DNA from: an uncultured Eubacteriales bacterium
Lineage (GTDB): Bacteria > Bacillota > Clostridia > Christensenellales > Aristaeellaceae
Reading direction: 5' to 3'
NCBI GenBank assembly: GCA_902760595.1
Contig: CACWHI010000026.1
Span: 1 to 33,701 of the forward strand
Length of the DNA: 33,701 bases
The position numbers and the translations under genes are program-made. Below are positions 21,371 through 29,038 of the stretch, in pieces. Position 1 is the stretch's first letter. Each line of letters starts with the position of its first letter. Under the pieces are notes generated by a model that was not told where the DNA came from, ran no database searches, and worked only from the letters and a program-made list of their open reading frames with translations.

Positions 21371-22765
21371 ATGAAACAGGTCTATGAGCGTCTGCTGGCT
21401 GAGATCCCCAATTACAAAGCGTTCCTGACGGCGCGGGAGCTGGACGAATCCTCCTTCGCGCTGGCGAAGGAGCATCCCGATACCGTGAGCGTGTTCCCCT
21501 TCGGTGAGACGAAGGAGGGACGCACGCTGTACTGTATGAAGATCAGCGGCGGCAGCCACGTGGGGCTGATGTTCGGCTGCCCGCACCCCAACGAGCCCAT
21601 CGGCACCATGATGCTGGAGCACCTGACGCGCTCCCTCGCGGAAAACGAGGAACTGCGTAAAGAGCTGGATTATACCTGGTACATCGTCAAGGCCTGGGAC
21701 TATGACGGCCTGATGCTCAACGAGAAGTGGCTCAAGGGCCCCTATACGCTGTACAACTATTCCCGCAATTTCTTCCGCCCCGCGGGTCACAAACAGGTGG
21801 ACTGGACCTTCCCCATCGACTACAAGGAGCTGCATTTCCACGACAGCATCCCCGAAACGAAGGCCATGATGAAGCTGATCGACGAGATCAGACCGGAGTT
21901 CATTTATTCCCTGCACAACGCGGGCTTCGGCGGCGTCTACTGGTACGAGACCGCCGCGACTCCGGAGATCTGGGACGAAATGCGCAGCGCGCCGAAGGAA
22001 ATGGGCATCCCCATGAACCTGGGCGAGCCGGAAGCGCCGTACTGCCAGCTGCTGTCTCCCGCGATTTACAAGGAGCTCAGCATCACCGACGAGTACGATT
22101 ATATGGAAAAGTACGGCATGAAGGATATCGGCGACGCCATCCGGGTCGGCACCTGCTCCGCGGATTTCGCCAAAAAGCTATGCGGCTCGTTCACCATGCT
22201 GACGGAGGAGCCCTATTTCTTTGACAAGCGGATCGACGACCTGAGCCCGGCGGACCGCACGCGCCGCGACGTGGCGCTCGAGGGGCTCGAATGGAACGCC
22301 CGGGCGAACGAGTACCTGGTGAGCACGCTGAACCGCACGCTGTGCTACATGGACCCTGACAATCCCTTCCGCCTGGCGCTGGAGGCCTTCACCCGGAACC
22401 GTTCCGAGGAAGCCACGCGCCGCATGATCGACGAGGATCCGGAATACGCCCGCGCGGCGACCGTGGCCGAGGCGTTCGACAACCTGCTGGTCAATAAATT
22501 CTATAAGCTGCTCTCCTACGGCATGCTGATCCGCGCCAACGAATGGGAACTGGAGCGGATGGCCGCCGCCGGCGAGAAAGATGAGGAGAAGCGGGCGGCG
22601 CTCGCAGCTGCGGCGGATATGGCCGCCGGGGAGCACCGGAAGCTGGCGGAGTACCTGGAAAAGGAGATCGATTACCAGGTGGTGCCCATCCGCAAGCTGG
22701 TCTACATCCAGCTGAAGTGCGGATTGCTGATGGCGGAATACCTGAAAGCGCATCCGCAAACATGA
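21371..22765 (+). CDS. M14-type zinc carboxypeptidase
   Basis: The 464-residue protein has no signal peptide and looks cytoplasmic. The zinc motif HxxE is present as CPHPNEPIG (His72, Glu75), and the third ligand as His182 in YSLHNAGFGG, the spacing expected for M14 metallocarboxypeptidases. GRTLYCMKISGG matches the family's N-terminal strand. Family enzymes remove C-terminal residues or cleave peptide-like amide bonds; the exact specificity is unknown. The C-terminal third (about 300-464) is helical and less recognisable. ATG 21371 is chosen because GGAGG lies 5-6 nt upstream. It is divergent from, and shares a regulatory region with, the peptide-transporter operon, which implies a joint role in peptide breakdown. 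Confidence 0.88.
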   Translation: MKQVYERLLAEIPNYKAFLTARELDESSFALAKEHPDTVSVFPFGETKEGRTLYCMKISGGSHVGLMFGCPHPNEPIGTMMLEHLTRSLAENEELRKELDYTWYIVKAWDYDGLMLNEKWLKGPYTLYNYSRNFFRPAGHKQVDWTFPIDYKELHFHDSIPETKAMMKLIDEIRPEFIYSLHNAGFGGVYWYETAATPEIWDEMRSAPKEMGIPMNLGEPEAPYCQLLSPAIYKELSITDEYDYMEKYGMKDIGDAIRVGTCSADFAKKLCGSFTMLTEEPYFFDKRIDDLSPADRTRRDVALEGLEWNARANEYLVSTLNRTLCYMDPDNPFRLALEAFTRNRSEEATRRMIDEDPEYARAATVAEAFDNLLVNKFYKLLSYGMLIRANEWELERMAAAGEKDEEKRAALAAAADMAAGEHRKLAEYLEKEIDYQVVPIRKLVYIQLKCGLLMAEYLKAHPQT

Positions 22766-22787
22766 AAAAAAACCACATGACACTTTT

Positions 22788-22810
22788 TTGGCGCGGTTTG
22801 ACCGCGCCAA
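22788..22810 (+). terminator. Hairpin terminator after the M14 peptidase gene
   Basis: TTGGCGCGGT (22788-22797) and ACCGCGCCAA (22801-22810) form a perfect 10-bp stem with a 3-nt loop. It is 22 bases past the stop and followed by the moderately T-rich TTCGCGTTTGTC. Confidence 0.7.
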
Positions 22811-22835
22811 TTCGCGTTTGTCGAACAAAAAAACC

Positions 22836-22864
22836 TTTTCAGAACAAAAAAATTATAGTATAAT
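22836..22864 (+). promoter_or_regulatory. Predicted promoter of the PRPP synthetase operon
   Basis: TTTTCA (22836-22841) and a perfect TATAAT (22859-22864) are spaced by 17 bases. They lie about 54 bases before the coding start, in an A/T-rich stretch that stands out from the GC-rich surroundings. Confidence 0.7.
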
Positions 22865-22917
22865 GCCAACGGGTCGCGGTTTTGGCAATTGCTTGGACTC
22901 AGGAAAGGACGGACGGA

Positions 22918-24126
22918 ATGAATCAGACGCAGGATTGGAAGACCGATATCAGCTCGATCCCCTTTGGCCCGTTGGGCGTGATCGCCATGGCCGGTACTGA
23001 GGAAATGGGGGCAAAAATCAACTACTGGCTCGAAAAATGGCACCAGCAGCAGGAAGAGAACGACGCGGACTTTTACACAACGACGGGCAAGGGCCATAAT
23101 TCATTCCTCGTCAACGCGCAATGCCCCCGCTTCGGCACGGGCGAAGGCAAGGGAACCCTGAAGGAAACGGTGCGCGGCTATGATATCTATATCCTGGTCG
23201 ATGTGTGCGCGCACAACGTGACCTATAAGATGTACGGTCAGACGGTGCCCATGTCGCCGGACGACCACTTCCAGGACCTGAAGCGCATCATCTCCGCCAT
23301 CGGCGGCAAAGCCAAACGCGTCACGGTCATCATGCCGATGCTGTACGAAAGCCGCCAGCACCGCCGCACCTCCCGCGAGAGCCTGGACTGCGCGATGGCA
23401 CTCCATGAGCTCAAGAACATGGGTGTGGACAGCATCCTGACCTTTGACGCCCACGACCCGCGCGTCGCCAACGCAATCCCCATCGGCGGCTTTGAGAACA
23501 TCATGCCGACCTACCAGATGCTCAAGGCGCTGCTCAAAAACGTGAAGGACCTGTCCCTCGACAAGGACCACCTGATGTTCGTCAGCCCGGACGAGGGCGC
23601 GATGCAGCGCAATATCTATTACGCCTCCGTACTTTCCCTTGACCTGGGCATGTCCTACAAGCGCCGCGACTACTCCACCGTCGTCAACGGCCGCAACCCG
23701 ATCGTCGCGCACGAATACCTCGGCGCATCGGTGGACGGCAAGGACGTCATCGTGGTCGACGATATGATCTCCTCCGGCGAGAGCGTGATCGAGCTGGCCA
23801 AGGAGCTCAAGGCCCGCGGCGCGGCGCGCATCATCGCCATGGCCACCTTCGGCTTCTTCACCAACGGCGTGGAGGAATTCAACCGCGCCTACGAGGAAGG
23901 CCTGATCTACCGCGTGATCACGACCAACGGCGCGTACCTGACCCCGGAGCTCAAGCAGATGCCCTGGCACATCGAAGCGGACATCAGCAAGTACATCTCT
24001 TACCTGATCGCGACGCTCAACCACGACCGCTCCATCCACGAGCTGCTTTCCCCGCTGAAGCGCATCCAGAACCTGGTGAACAAGTACCGCGAGGAGCAGA
24101 CCCGCAGCGGCATCCGCCTGGTGTGA
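22918..24126 (+). CDS. prs: Ribose-phosphate pyrophosphokinase (long clostridial type)
   Basis: The 402-residue enzyme makes PRPP from ribose 5-phosphate and ATP for nucleotide, NAD, His and Trp synthesis. The PRPP-binding loop is clear (DVIVVDDMISSGESVIE, about 276-292). The segment MPMLYESRQHRRTSRESL corresponds to the catalytic flexible-loop region (RQDRK in classical enzymes) and FDAHDPRVANAIP to the LDLHADQIQGFF region. It is about 85 residues longer than the classical 315-residue Prs. The difference is mainly the N-terminal region (WHQQQEENDADFYTTTGKGH) and a longer C-terminus. ATG 22918 follows an AGGAAAGGACGG stretch. The next gene begins 4 bases after its stop. Confidence 0.9.
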   Translation: MNQTQDWKTDISSIPFGPLGVIAMAGTEEMGAKINYWLEKWHQQQEENDADFYTTTGKGHNSFLVNAQCPRFGTGEGKGTLKETVRGYDIYILVDVCAHNVTYKMYGQTVPMSPDDHFQDLKRIISAIGGKAKRVTVIMPMLYESRQHRRTSRESLDCAMALHELKNMGVDSILTFDAHDPRVANAIPIGGFENIMPTYQMLKALLKNVKDLSLDKDHLMFVSPDEGAMQRNIYYASVLSLDLGMSYKRRDYSTVVNGRNPIVAHEYLGASVDGKDVIVVDDMISSGESVIELAKELKARGAARIIAMATFGFFTNGVEEFNRAYEEGLIYRVITTNGAYLTPELKQMPWHIEADISKYISYLIATLNHDRSIHELLSPLKRIQNLVNKYREEQTRSGIRLV

Positions 24127-24130
24127 TACG

Positions 24131-24646
24131 ATGACAGAAAAAAACGCTGAGAAAACTGAACAGGCGCTGGCGCCGGAACGTCAGCCCGCCCTGCCCGCGG
24201 AAAAGCCCGGCGGTATCGTGCAGGCCACGAAGGACTTCTTCGGCAACGCCCTGAGCACGGTGAAGGGCAAGGACCTGAACGTCCTGGTGGAGGATTTCAC
24301 CTCTGAAATGACCATGGTGGCCGAGGGACTCAGCGAGGACCAGGCCAGGCTGCACGAGCTGTGCCAGTCCGTGGCGGCGCAGCAGACGGTAGACCGGGAG
24401 GAGCTGGACCAGGCGCTCGAAAAGATGTCTGATACAGTGGCCACCGCCAATGAGCGCATCGGCACCCTGGAGACCGGGGTGCAGAAGCTGCAGAAATCCA
24501 TCGAGCAGATGGAGAAAAAAGCGGAAGAAAAGAAGAAGCACAAGCTGGACACCCTGTCCAGCCTGATCCGTCAGTTGACGATCCTGGTCGGGGTGGCCGG
24601 CGGCGCGTGGATCATCGTGACGATACTGAATCTGTTCAGGAGGTAG
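24131..24646 (+). CDS. Coiled-coil, C-terminally membrane-anchored protein of unknown function
   Basis: I do not recognise this 171-residue family. Residues 1-30 are polar and Pro/Ala/Glu-rich. Residues about 60-140 are heptad-rich (ERIGTLETGVQKLQKSIEQMEKKAEEKKK), predicting a coiled coil. Residues about 145-167 (LTILVGVAGGAWIIVTILNLF) form a single membrane helix ending in RR, so the protein is probably tail-anchored with its coil in the cytoplasm. It starts 4 bases after the prs stop and ends 4 bases before the next gene, so co-translation is likely. The neighbour also has a glycine-rich membrane-type segment, and the two may form a complex (inference). Confidence 0.75.
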   Translation: MTEKNAEKTEQALAPERQPALPAEKPGGIVQATKDFFGNALSTVKGKDLNVLVEDFTSEMTMVAEGLSEDQARLHELCQSVAAQQTVDREELDQALEKMSDTVATANERIGTLETGVQKLQKSIEQMEKKAEEKKKHKLDTLSSLIRQLTILVGVAGGAWIIVTILNLFRR

Positions 24647-24650
24647 ACCG

Positions 24651-25142
24651 GTGGCTGACTATCAATCTCTGGTCAAAAAGTATAAAAAGCGCAGCAAGGA
24701 CAACCTGGTGGACCAGGTGTCCATCGGCCTGAGCTGCGCGGAGAGCATCACGGCGGACGCCGGGCTGCTGGCCGATAACGGGGTCATGCAGGAGATACTG
24801 GACACCGCCGGCACGGTGCTGCCCTTCGCCGTGATCGCCGTGACGGAGGAAATGAAGGTCATCCTGGGCCGGAAGGACCAGAAGACCGGCCTGGGCGACG
24901 CGGCGTACCGCATGGCCAAGACCGGGGCCGCCCTGACGGCTGGCGCGGCCGCGACCGCTGTCGGCGGTCCGATCGCCGGCGTTTCCGCGGCGGTGGGCGT
25001 ACGTGCGTTCCTGGACCGGTATAAGAGCAAGTCGCTGACCGCGGTCCGCGTCAAATACCGGACGGAGCGGCTCCGCGCGCTGCGGAAGCTGAACGCCGTC
25101 CGCTTTGAGCTGCCGCTCGGCGAAGAGAAAGGCATGGCATGA
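24651..25142 (+). CDS. Small protein with a glycine/alanine-rich hydrophobic segment, unknown function
   Basis: This is a 163-residue protein of no family I can name. The start is GTG with a perfect AGGAGG 6 nt upstream (24639-24644). The N-terminus is basic (YQSLVKKYKKRSKDN). Residues about 48-70 are moderately hydrophobic. Residues about 88-116 (TGAALTAGAAATAVGGPIAGVSAAVGV) form a glycine-zipper-like helix that could insert in or dimerise at a membrane. The C-terminus is strongly basic (RVKYRTERLRALRKLNAVRF). It overlaps the thioesterase start by 4 bases (ATGA), so it is part of the prs-thioesterase operon. Confidence 0.75.
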   Translation: MADYQSLVKKYKKRSKDNLVDQVSIGLSCAESITADAGLLADNGVMQEILDTAGTVLPFAVIAVTEEMKVILGRKDQKTGLGDAAYRMAKTGAALTAGAAATAVGGPIAGVSAAVGVRAFLDRYKSKSLTAVRVKYRTERLRALRKLNAVRFELPLGEEKGMA

Positions 25143-25879
25143 AGGGACATCACGACGATCTCGGCGCGTTCCACGAGCCAATCTATATTGAATTCCGCGA
25201 TACTGACCGTGAACAGCATGTGAAGCTGTCCGTATGGCTGGCCTGGCTGGCAGGGCTGGCCGGTGATGACTATGAAGAGCGTGGCCTGGGCCGGGACGAG
25301 CTGATCCGCAGGGGACAGGTCTTCCTGGTCAACCGGTTCAGCCTGAAGGTGCACAGGACGCCGAAAATGTATGAGACCCTGAGCGCCACCACTTGGGAGC
25401 ACGGCACGGAAGCGATCTACTTCAACCGCCATTATCAGTTCGAGGATCTGGACGGGGAGCGCGTGGCGGACGCCCGCAGCACCTGGCTGCTGTGCGATCC
25501 GGAGAAGCACCGCATCCTGCGGCCCCGGGCGCTGGTGGAGGGCGTGCGCGATATCCACTGCGACGCGGACTGTCCGCCGGTGACCAAGATCGATCCGCCC
25601 GAGCAGCTGCAGCCGCTGGGGGAGCGCAGGATCGTCTATACGGACCTGGACGCCAACCGGCATGTGTACTGCGCGAATTACGGCAATATCATCGCGGACT
25701 ATCTGCCGGAGGAGATCGTCAGCAAGCCCTTCAGCACGTTGGAGATCACTTACGCCAAGGAGGCGCTCCTGGGAGAGACCCTGCACATCCTCGGCGCGGA
25801 TACGCCGGAAGGCTATGTGCTCATCGGGCGCCATCCCGACGGAAATACATGCTTCATCAGCAGGATCGGGATAAAATAA
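25139..25879 (+). CDS. Acyl-ACP thioesterase (FatA/FatB-like double hotdog)
   Basis: The 246-residue protein resembles bacterial acyl-ACP thioesterases (Acyl-ACP_TE family). It has two hotdog halves: residues about 10-125 (IEFRDTDREQHVKLSVWLAWL, WEHGTEAIYFNRHYQFEDLDGERVADARSTWLL) and 150-245. The second half holds the conserved active-site segment TDLDANRHVYCANYGNIIADYLP, with the Asn-x-His pair. Family members release free fatty acids from acyl-ACP; chain length cannot be predicted here. The start overlaps the upstream unknown gene by 4 bases. Position in an operon with prs and two membrane-type proteins is unexplained. Directly after its stop begins a repeat element that probably also ends transcription. 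Confidence 0.9.
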   Translation: MKGHHDDLGAFHEPIYIEFRDTDREQHVKLSVWLAWLAGLAGDDYEERGLGRDELIRRGQVFLVNRFSLKVHRTPKMYETLSATTWEHGTEAIYFNRHYQFEDLDGERVADARSTWLLCDPEKHRILRPRALVEGVRDIHCDADCPPVTKIDPPEQLQPLGERRIVYTDLDANRHVYCANYGNIIADYLPEEIVSKPFSTLEITYAKEALLGETLHILGADTPEGYVLIGRHPDGNTCFISRIGIK

Positions 25880-25885
25880 AAATGG

Positions 25886-26190
25886 AGGCTGCTGCACATC
25901 ATAGTGCATTGCCCTCATCCGACCTCACTTTCTTCGGCCACACACCTGGGCCTGCCGGCCCGCTCTTCACTGGGATCGGTCCACTGGACCGGTCCCTAAT
26001 CGTTTAGAGTCCCCCGAGATCGGGGAAAGGCTTTTTTGCGGATACCGCCACAAAAAGCGTTATAGCTGCTGTGGTTTCACGCAAATCAGTTACGGCTCGA
26101 AGCGAGAGCCTTCCCCCTTCGCAAAGGGGGAAGGTGCCGCGCCGAAGGCGTGACGGATGAGGGCGTTCATGCACTTATGCAACAACCTCT
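25886..26190. mobile_element. MITE-like palindromic repeat element, copy 1 (long, about 305 bp)
   Basis: This fills the gene-free stretch between the thioesterase and PPC genes. Imperfect terminal inverted repeats are AGGCTGCTGCACATC at the left and its approximate complement CTTATGCAACAACCT at the right. Inside, GCCCTCATCCG (25911-25921) pairs perfectly with CGGATGAGGGC (26154-26164). A stem CCTTCCCCCTT/AAGGGGGAAGG (26109-26119/26124-26134) matches copy 2. About 165 extra bases in the middle contain further palindromes: 25972-25996 with 11-base arms (10 paired), and CCCCG/CGGGG near 26012. No coding capacity is seen. It may also serve as the terminator between the convergent neighbours. Confidence 0.75.
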
Positions 26191-26200
26191 TGTATGATGC

Positions 26201-26620
26201 TCAGAAATCGAACAGATTAAGCCCGATCCCCTCGTCCAGCCTGCGGCCGACTTCGCCGTTGAGCACGCGGACGAACATCTCGCAGGTGGCCGCGACGCGG
26301 AGCTCGTTGATGTGTCCGCCCCAGGCCTTCAGCTCCTGGTCGCACAGCGTGCCGTGCAGATGCAGGTACGGCTCGCCGTCCTTTCGGGTGACGCTGCCGG
26401 TCAGGCCGGCGATTTCCATCGGCCCGTTCAGCTCTTTTTTGAAGAACGTTTTGGTAGGCACGTCGTACACGCTGACGACCGCGTGATCCACCGCGCCGAG
26501 GGCCTCGACCTGGGCCAGGCGGATGTCCTCTTTCGCACACAGCGCCTTGAGCGTGGAGAGGATCTCCTCTCCACGGTCGATCCTGACGATATAGGTATCC
26601 TGAAAACGTCTGTAATCCAT
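26201..26620 (-). CDS. PPC/DUF296-domain protein
   Basis: The 139-residue protein has the plant-and-prokaryote-conserved (PPC, formerly DUF296) fold: FQDTYIVRIDRGEEILSTLKALCAKEDI, the ALGAVDHAVVSVYD strand, and the conserved histidine motifs YLHLHGTLCDQE and AWGGHINELRVAATCEMFV. In plants the domain accompanies AT-hook DNA-binding proteins. Bacterial single-domain members are trimeric with uncertain function, so a DNA-binding role should not be assumed. ATG 26620 is chosen because GAGGAAA precedes it and the domain starts directly after. Repeat elements lie on both sides within about 30 bases, so its promoter is probably inside or beside copy 2. Confidence 0.88.
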   Translation of the reverse strand: MDYRRFQDTYIVRIDRGEEILSTLKALCAKEDIRLAQVEALGAVDHAVVSVYDVPTKTFFKKELNGPMEIAGLTGSVTRKDGEPYLHLHGTLCDQELKAWGGHINELRVAATCEMFVRVLNGEVGRRLDEGIGLNLFDF

Positions 26621-26648
26621 AATTTCCTCGTTTTGCCGTTGTGAAAAG

Positions 26649-26788
26649 TAAAGGCTGCTGCACAACACAATAAACAGCCCTCATCCGACCTCACTTCGTT
26701 CGGTCACCTTCCCCCGAGTTCGGGGGAAGGTGTCGCGCCAAAGGCGGGACGGATGAGGGCGTTCATGTAATTATGCAACAGCTTTTTT
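26649..26788. mobile_element. MITE-like palindromic repeat element, copy 2 (short, about 140 bp)
   Basis: Terminal inverted repeats AAAGGCTGCTGCACAA (left) and TTATGCAACAGCTTTTTT (right) bound an element able to fold as a three-armed cloverleaf. The closing stem is GCCCTCATCCG (26677-26687) with CGGATGAGGGC (26750-26760). Arm one is GACC/GGTC (26687-26705). The central arm is a near-perfect palindrome with 13-base arms (26705-26717 with 26720-26732). Arm three is GTCGCGCC/GGCGGGAC with one mismatch (26732-26750). The right half is closely similar to copy 1 and lies in the same orientation. It separates the PPC gene start from the 3' end of the nucleotidase gene. Confidence 0.8.
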
Positions 26789-26801
26789 GTTGCGCTCCGG
26801 A

Positions 26802-28976
26802 TCAGGCAGCCTTGTCAGCCGCTTCTTCGCGGATCTGGGTCTCGGTGCCGCGGGGCTCGGCGTACTTGTCGCCGATCTTGCCGCCGAGCTCAGTGTAGAT
26901 GTAGTCCATCACGGCCTGGTCCATCGGGATGCCGGAGTCGAAGCCGGGATGCTCGGTGTCCTTGTAGGCGCGCATGAACACGTTGTAGGTGTCGCCGCCG
27001 GCGGCGCAGAAGTTGTTGGTCACGACAGCGTACAGCGCTTCGGGATCAAAGGGCTCGCCGTTGACGGACTGAATGGTGACGCGGTTGATGGAAGCGGGGC
27101 CGTAGTAGCTGGATTCCTTGCCCGCCGCGTCCTTGTAGATTTCGCCCTGGGCGTATTCCTTGGTGGTGTCAATGGTCCAGGTGATGCCGCTGGTCTGCGG
27201 ATAGCCGCCGATGGCCTTCGGGGTGGAGAAGGTGGAGGCTTCCAACGCCTCGAGCATCTCGCTGCCCTTGACGTAGATCACGGCCACGGTGTTGCCGAAG
27301 GGCAGCACGGTGTTGATGTCCTTCATGGAGACGCCGCCGGCCTCGATGGAGGCGCGGATGCCGCCGCCGTTGGTGATGCCGACCACGTTCTTCAGCATAT
27401 CCTCAGAGATGCTGCCCGCGTTGACCACGGACCAGACCATCGCGTCGGTGATCAGGTCGCCCAGGTTGGTTTCCTGGGTACGGTTGCCGGGGTCACGGTC
27501 GCCGTTCAGGCGGACGGAGGACTCGGCGAACACGGCACCGTATTCGGTGTCGATGGCGGTCATGATCTCTTCAGCCTTCGCGGCCACGGCCGCATCCTGC
27601 TGGAGGCCCTTGGTGCTGATCAGGTAGTTGTCGACGATAGCCTTCTTCTCGTTGTCGATCACGACCACGCCGACATACTCGAACTTGGTGCCGGTGGACT
27701 GGATGGGCTCGCCGCTCTCGCCCTTGGTCATGACGGTGTGGGAATGGCCGTCGATCAGGAAGTCGGCGCCGGTGGTGTTGTGGAACAGGTCGATGGAGCG
27801 GTAGCCGTTCGCCGCGGACTCCTCATCCACGCCCAGGTGGGTCAGACCGATCACGATGTCGGCGTCTGCCAGCTCGTCGATGGCGCCCTGGGCCGCTGTA
27901 TACAGATCGCCGAAGGTGGTGAAGTGGATCTCGGAGATCATGCCGGGATTGACCTTGGTCGCGGTTTCGGGCGTTTCGATGCCGAAGAAGCCGATCTTCA
28001 CGCCGTTCTGATCGATCTCCAGGGTGCCGGGCAGGATGGACTTGCCGGTCTCGTCAAGAATCACGTTGGCGCAGATGGTCTTGAACTGGGCGCCCTTCAG
28101 GTTTTCCATCAGCTGGGCATAGCCGAAGTCGAACTCGTGGTTGCCCAGGGTCACGACGTCGTAGCCGGCGGCGTTCATCATTTCGATCGCCTTCTGGCCC
28201 TTGTTGGTGCTCACGTAGATGGTGCCCTGGCTGAAGTCGCCGGCATCCACCAGGATCACGTTCGCGCCGTAGGACTCGTACTGGCTCTTGAGGCAAGCGA
28301 TGTAGGCATAGCCGTCCAGCGCGCCGTGCACGTCGTTGGAGTGCAGGATGACGGTCTTGCCCTTGTAGTACTCGGCGAAGGCGGGCTCAGCCATGCGGGT
28401 CATCTCCGCCAGCTTGGTGGAGGTCAGCTTGGCCTCGTCCTGCGCGGCCTGCAGGTCCTTGGCGGCCTGGTCCGCGGCGGTCTTCGCGGCAGCTTCGATC
28501 TCCGCGACCTGGGCGGCAGCCTGCTCGGCGGCCGTCTGAGCGGCGGCTTCAGCAGCGGCCTGGGCGGCTTCGGTCGCCTTGACAGCGGCCTCCTGCACGG
28601 CAGCCTGGGCAGCGGTTTCAGCGGCGGCTACCTTGGCGGCGGCGTCGTCGGCAGCGGCCTTGGCGGCGGCCTCAGCTTCCGCCAGCTTGGCGGCGGCTTC
28701 GTCCGCGGCGGTCTTGGCGGCGGCTTCGGTTTCCGCCAGCTTGGCAGCGGCCTCGTCCGCGGCGGTCTTGGCGGCGGCTTCGGCTTCGGCCAGCTTGGCA
28801 GCGGCTTCGTCCGCCGCGGTCTTTGCGGCGTTCTGCGCCTCGGTCAGCTTGGCGGCTGCTTCATCCGCGGCCTTCTTCATGTCGTTCTGGAGATTGCCCT
28901 TCTGCACGCCGAACACGACGGCGAAGATGATGGCAATGCACGCGACAACAGCGAGAACAGCACTGAGTTTCTTCAT
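26802..28976 (-). CDS. Membrane-anchored 5'-nucleotidase/2',3'-cyclic phosphodiesterase-like protein with an alanine-rich helical stalk
   Basis: The 724-residue protein starts with an uncleaved-type signal anchor (residues 4-25). Residues 34-182 are built of 18-residue units such as KTAADEAAAKLAEAEAAA; five in a row (34-123) are clean, the rest degenerate. These predict a long rigid helix. From about 205 comes the calcineurin-like phosphoesterase domain (ILHSNDVHGA, VDAGDFSQG, TLGNHEFDFGY, IGLTHLGVDEE, DGHSHTV), and from about 470 the 5'-nucleotidase C-terminal domain (GDRDPGNRTQETNLGDLITDAMV, LPFGNTVAVIYVKGSEMLEAL). It should dephosphorylate extracellular nucleotides at the cell surface. ATG 28976 has AGGAGG 6 nt upstream. 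No sortase motif is seen. Confidence 0.93.
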   Translation of the reverse strand: MKKLSAVLAVVACIAIIFAVVFGVQKGNLQNDMKKAADEAAAKLTEAQNAAKTAADEAAAKLAEAEAAAKTAADEAAAKLAETEAAAKTAADEAAAKLAEAEAAAKAAADDAAAKVAAAETAAQAAVQEAAVKATEAAQAAAEAAAQTAAEQAAAQVAEIEAAAKTAADQAAKDLQAAQDEAKLTSTKLAEMTRMAEPAFAEYYKGKTVILHSNDVHGALDGYAYIACLKSQYESYGANVILVDAGDFSQGTIYVSTNKGQKAIEMMNAAGYDVVTLGNHEFDFGYAQLMENLKGAQFKTICANVILDETGKSILPGTLEIDQNGVKIGFFGIETPETATKVNPGMISEIHFTTFGDLYTAAQGAIDELADADIVIGLTHLGVDEESAANGYRSIDLFHNTTGADFLIDGHSHTVMTKGESGEPIQSTGTKFEYVGVVVIDNEKKAIVDNYLISTKGLQQDAAVAAKAEEIMTAIDTEYGAVFAESSVRLNGDRDPGNRTQETNLGDLITDAMVWSVVNAGSISEDMLKNVVGITNGGGIRASIEAGGVSMKDINTVLPFGNTVAVIYVKGSEMLEALEASTFSTPKAIGGYPQTSGITWTIDTTKEYAQGEIYKDAAGKESSYYGPASINRVTIQSVNGEPFDPEALYAVVTNNFCAAGGDTYNVFMRAYKDTEHPGFDSGIPMDQAVMDYIYTELGGKIGDKYAEPRGTETQIREEAADKAA
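28608..28877 (-). repeat. Five tandem 54-bp coding repeats (alanine-rich stalk)
   Basis: The stretch encodes residues 34-123 of the surface nucleotidase as five consecutive 18-residue units with no length change. More diverged units continue to about 28431. Near-identical codon use between units suggests recent expansion by recombination or slippage. Confidence 0.8.
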
Positions 28977-29038
28977 GTGTTTCCTCCTTTTGATTTGATG
29001 CGCATTATGAATCACCGAATGCTTATCCGGCTGTGTAT

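Noticed and set aside
26677..26760. tRNA-like cloverleaf
   Set aside because: The stem lengths, the absence of a T-loop (TTCRA) and CCA-type acceptor, and a second copy with a large insertion show it is a repeat element, not a tRNA.
28608..28877. CRISPR-like tandem repeats
   Set aside because: The 54-bp units are contiguous, without spacers, in frame, and encode a helical stalk.
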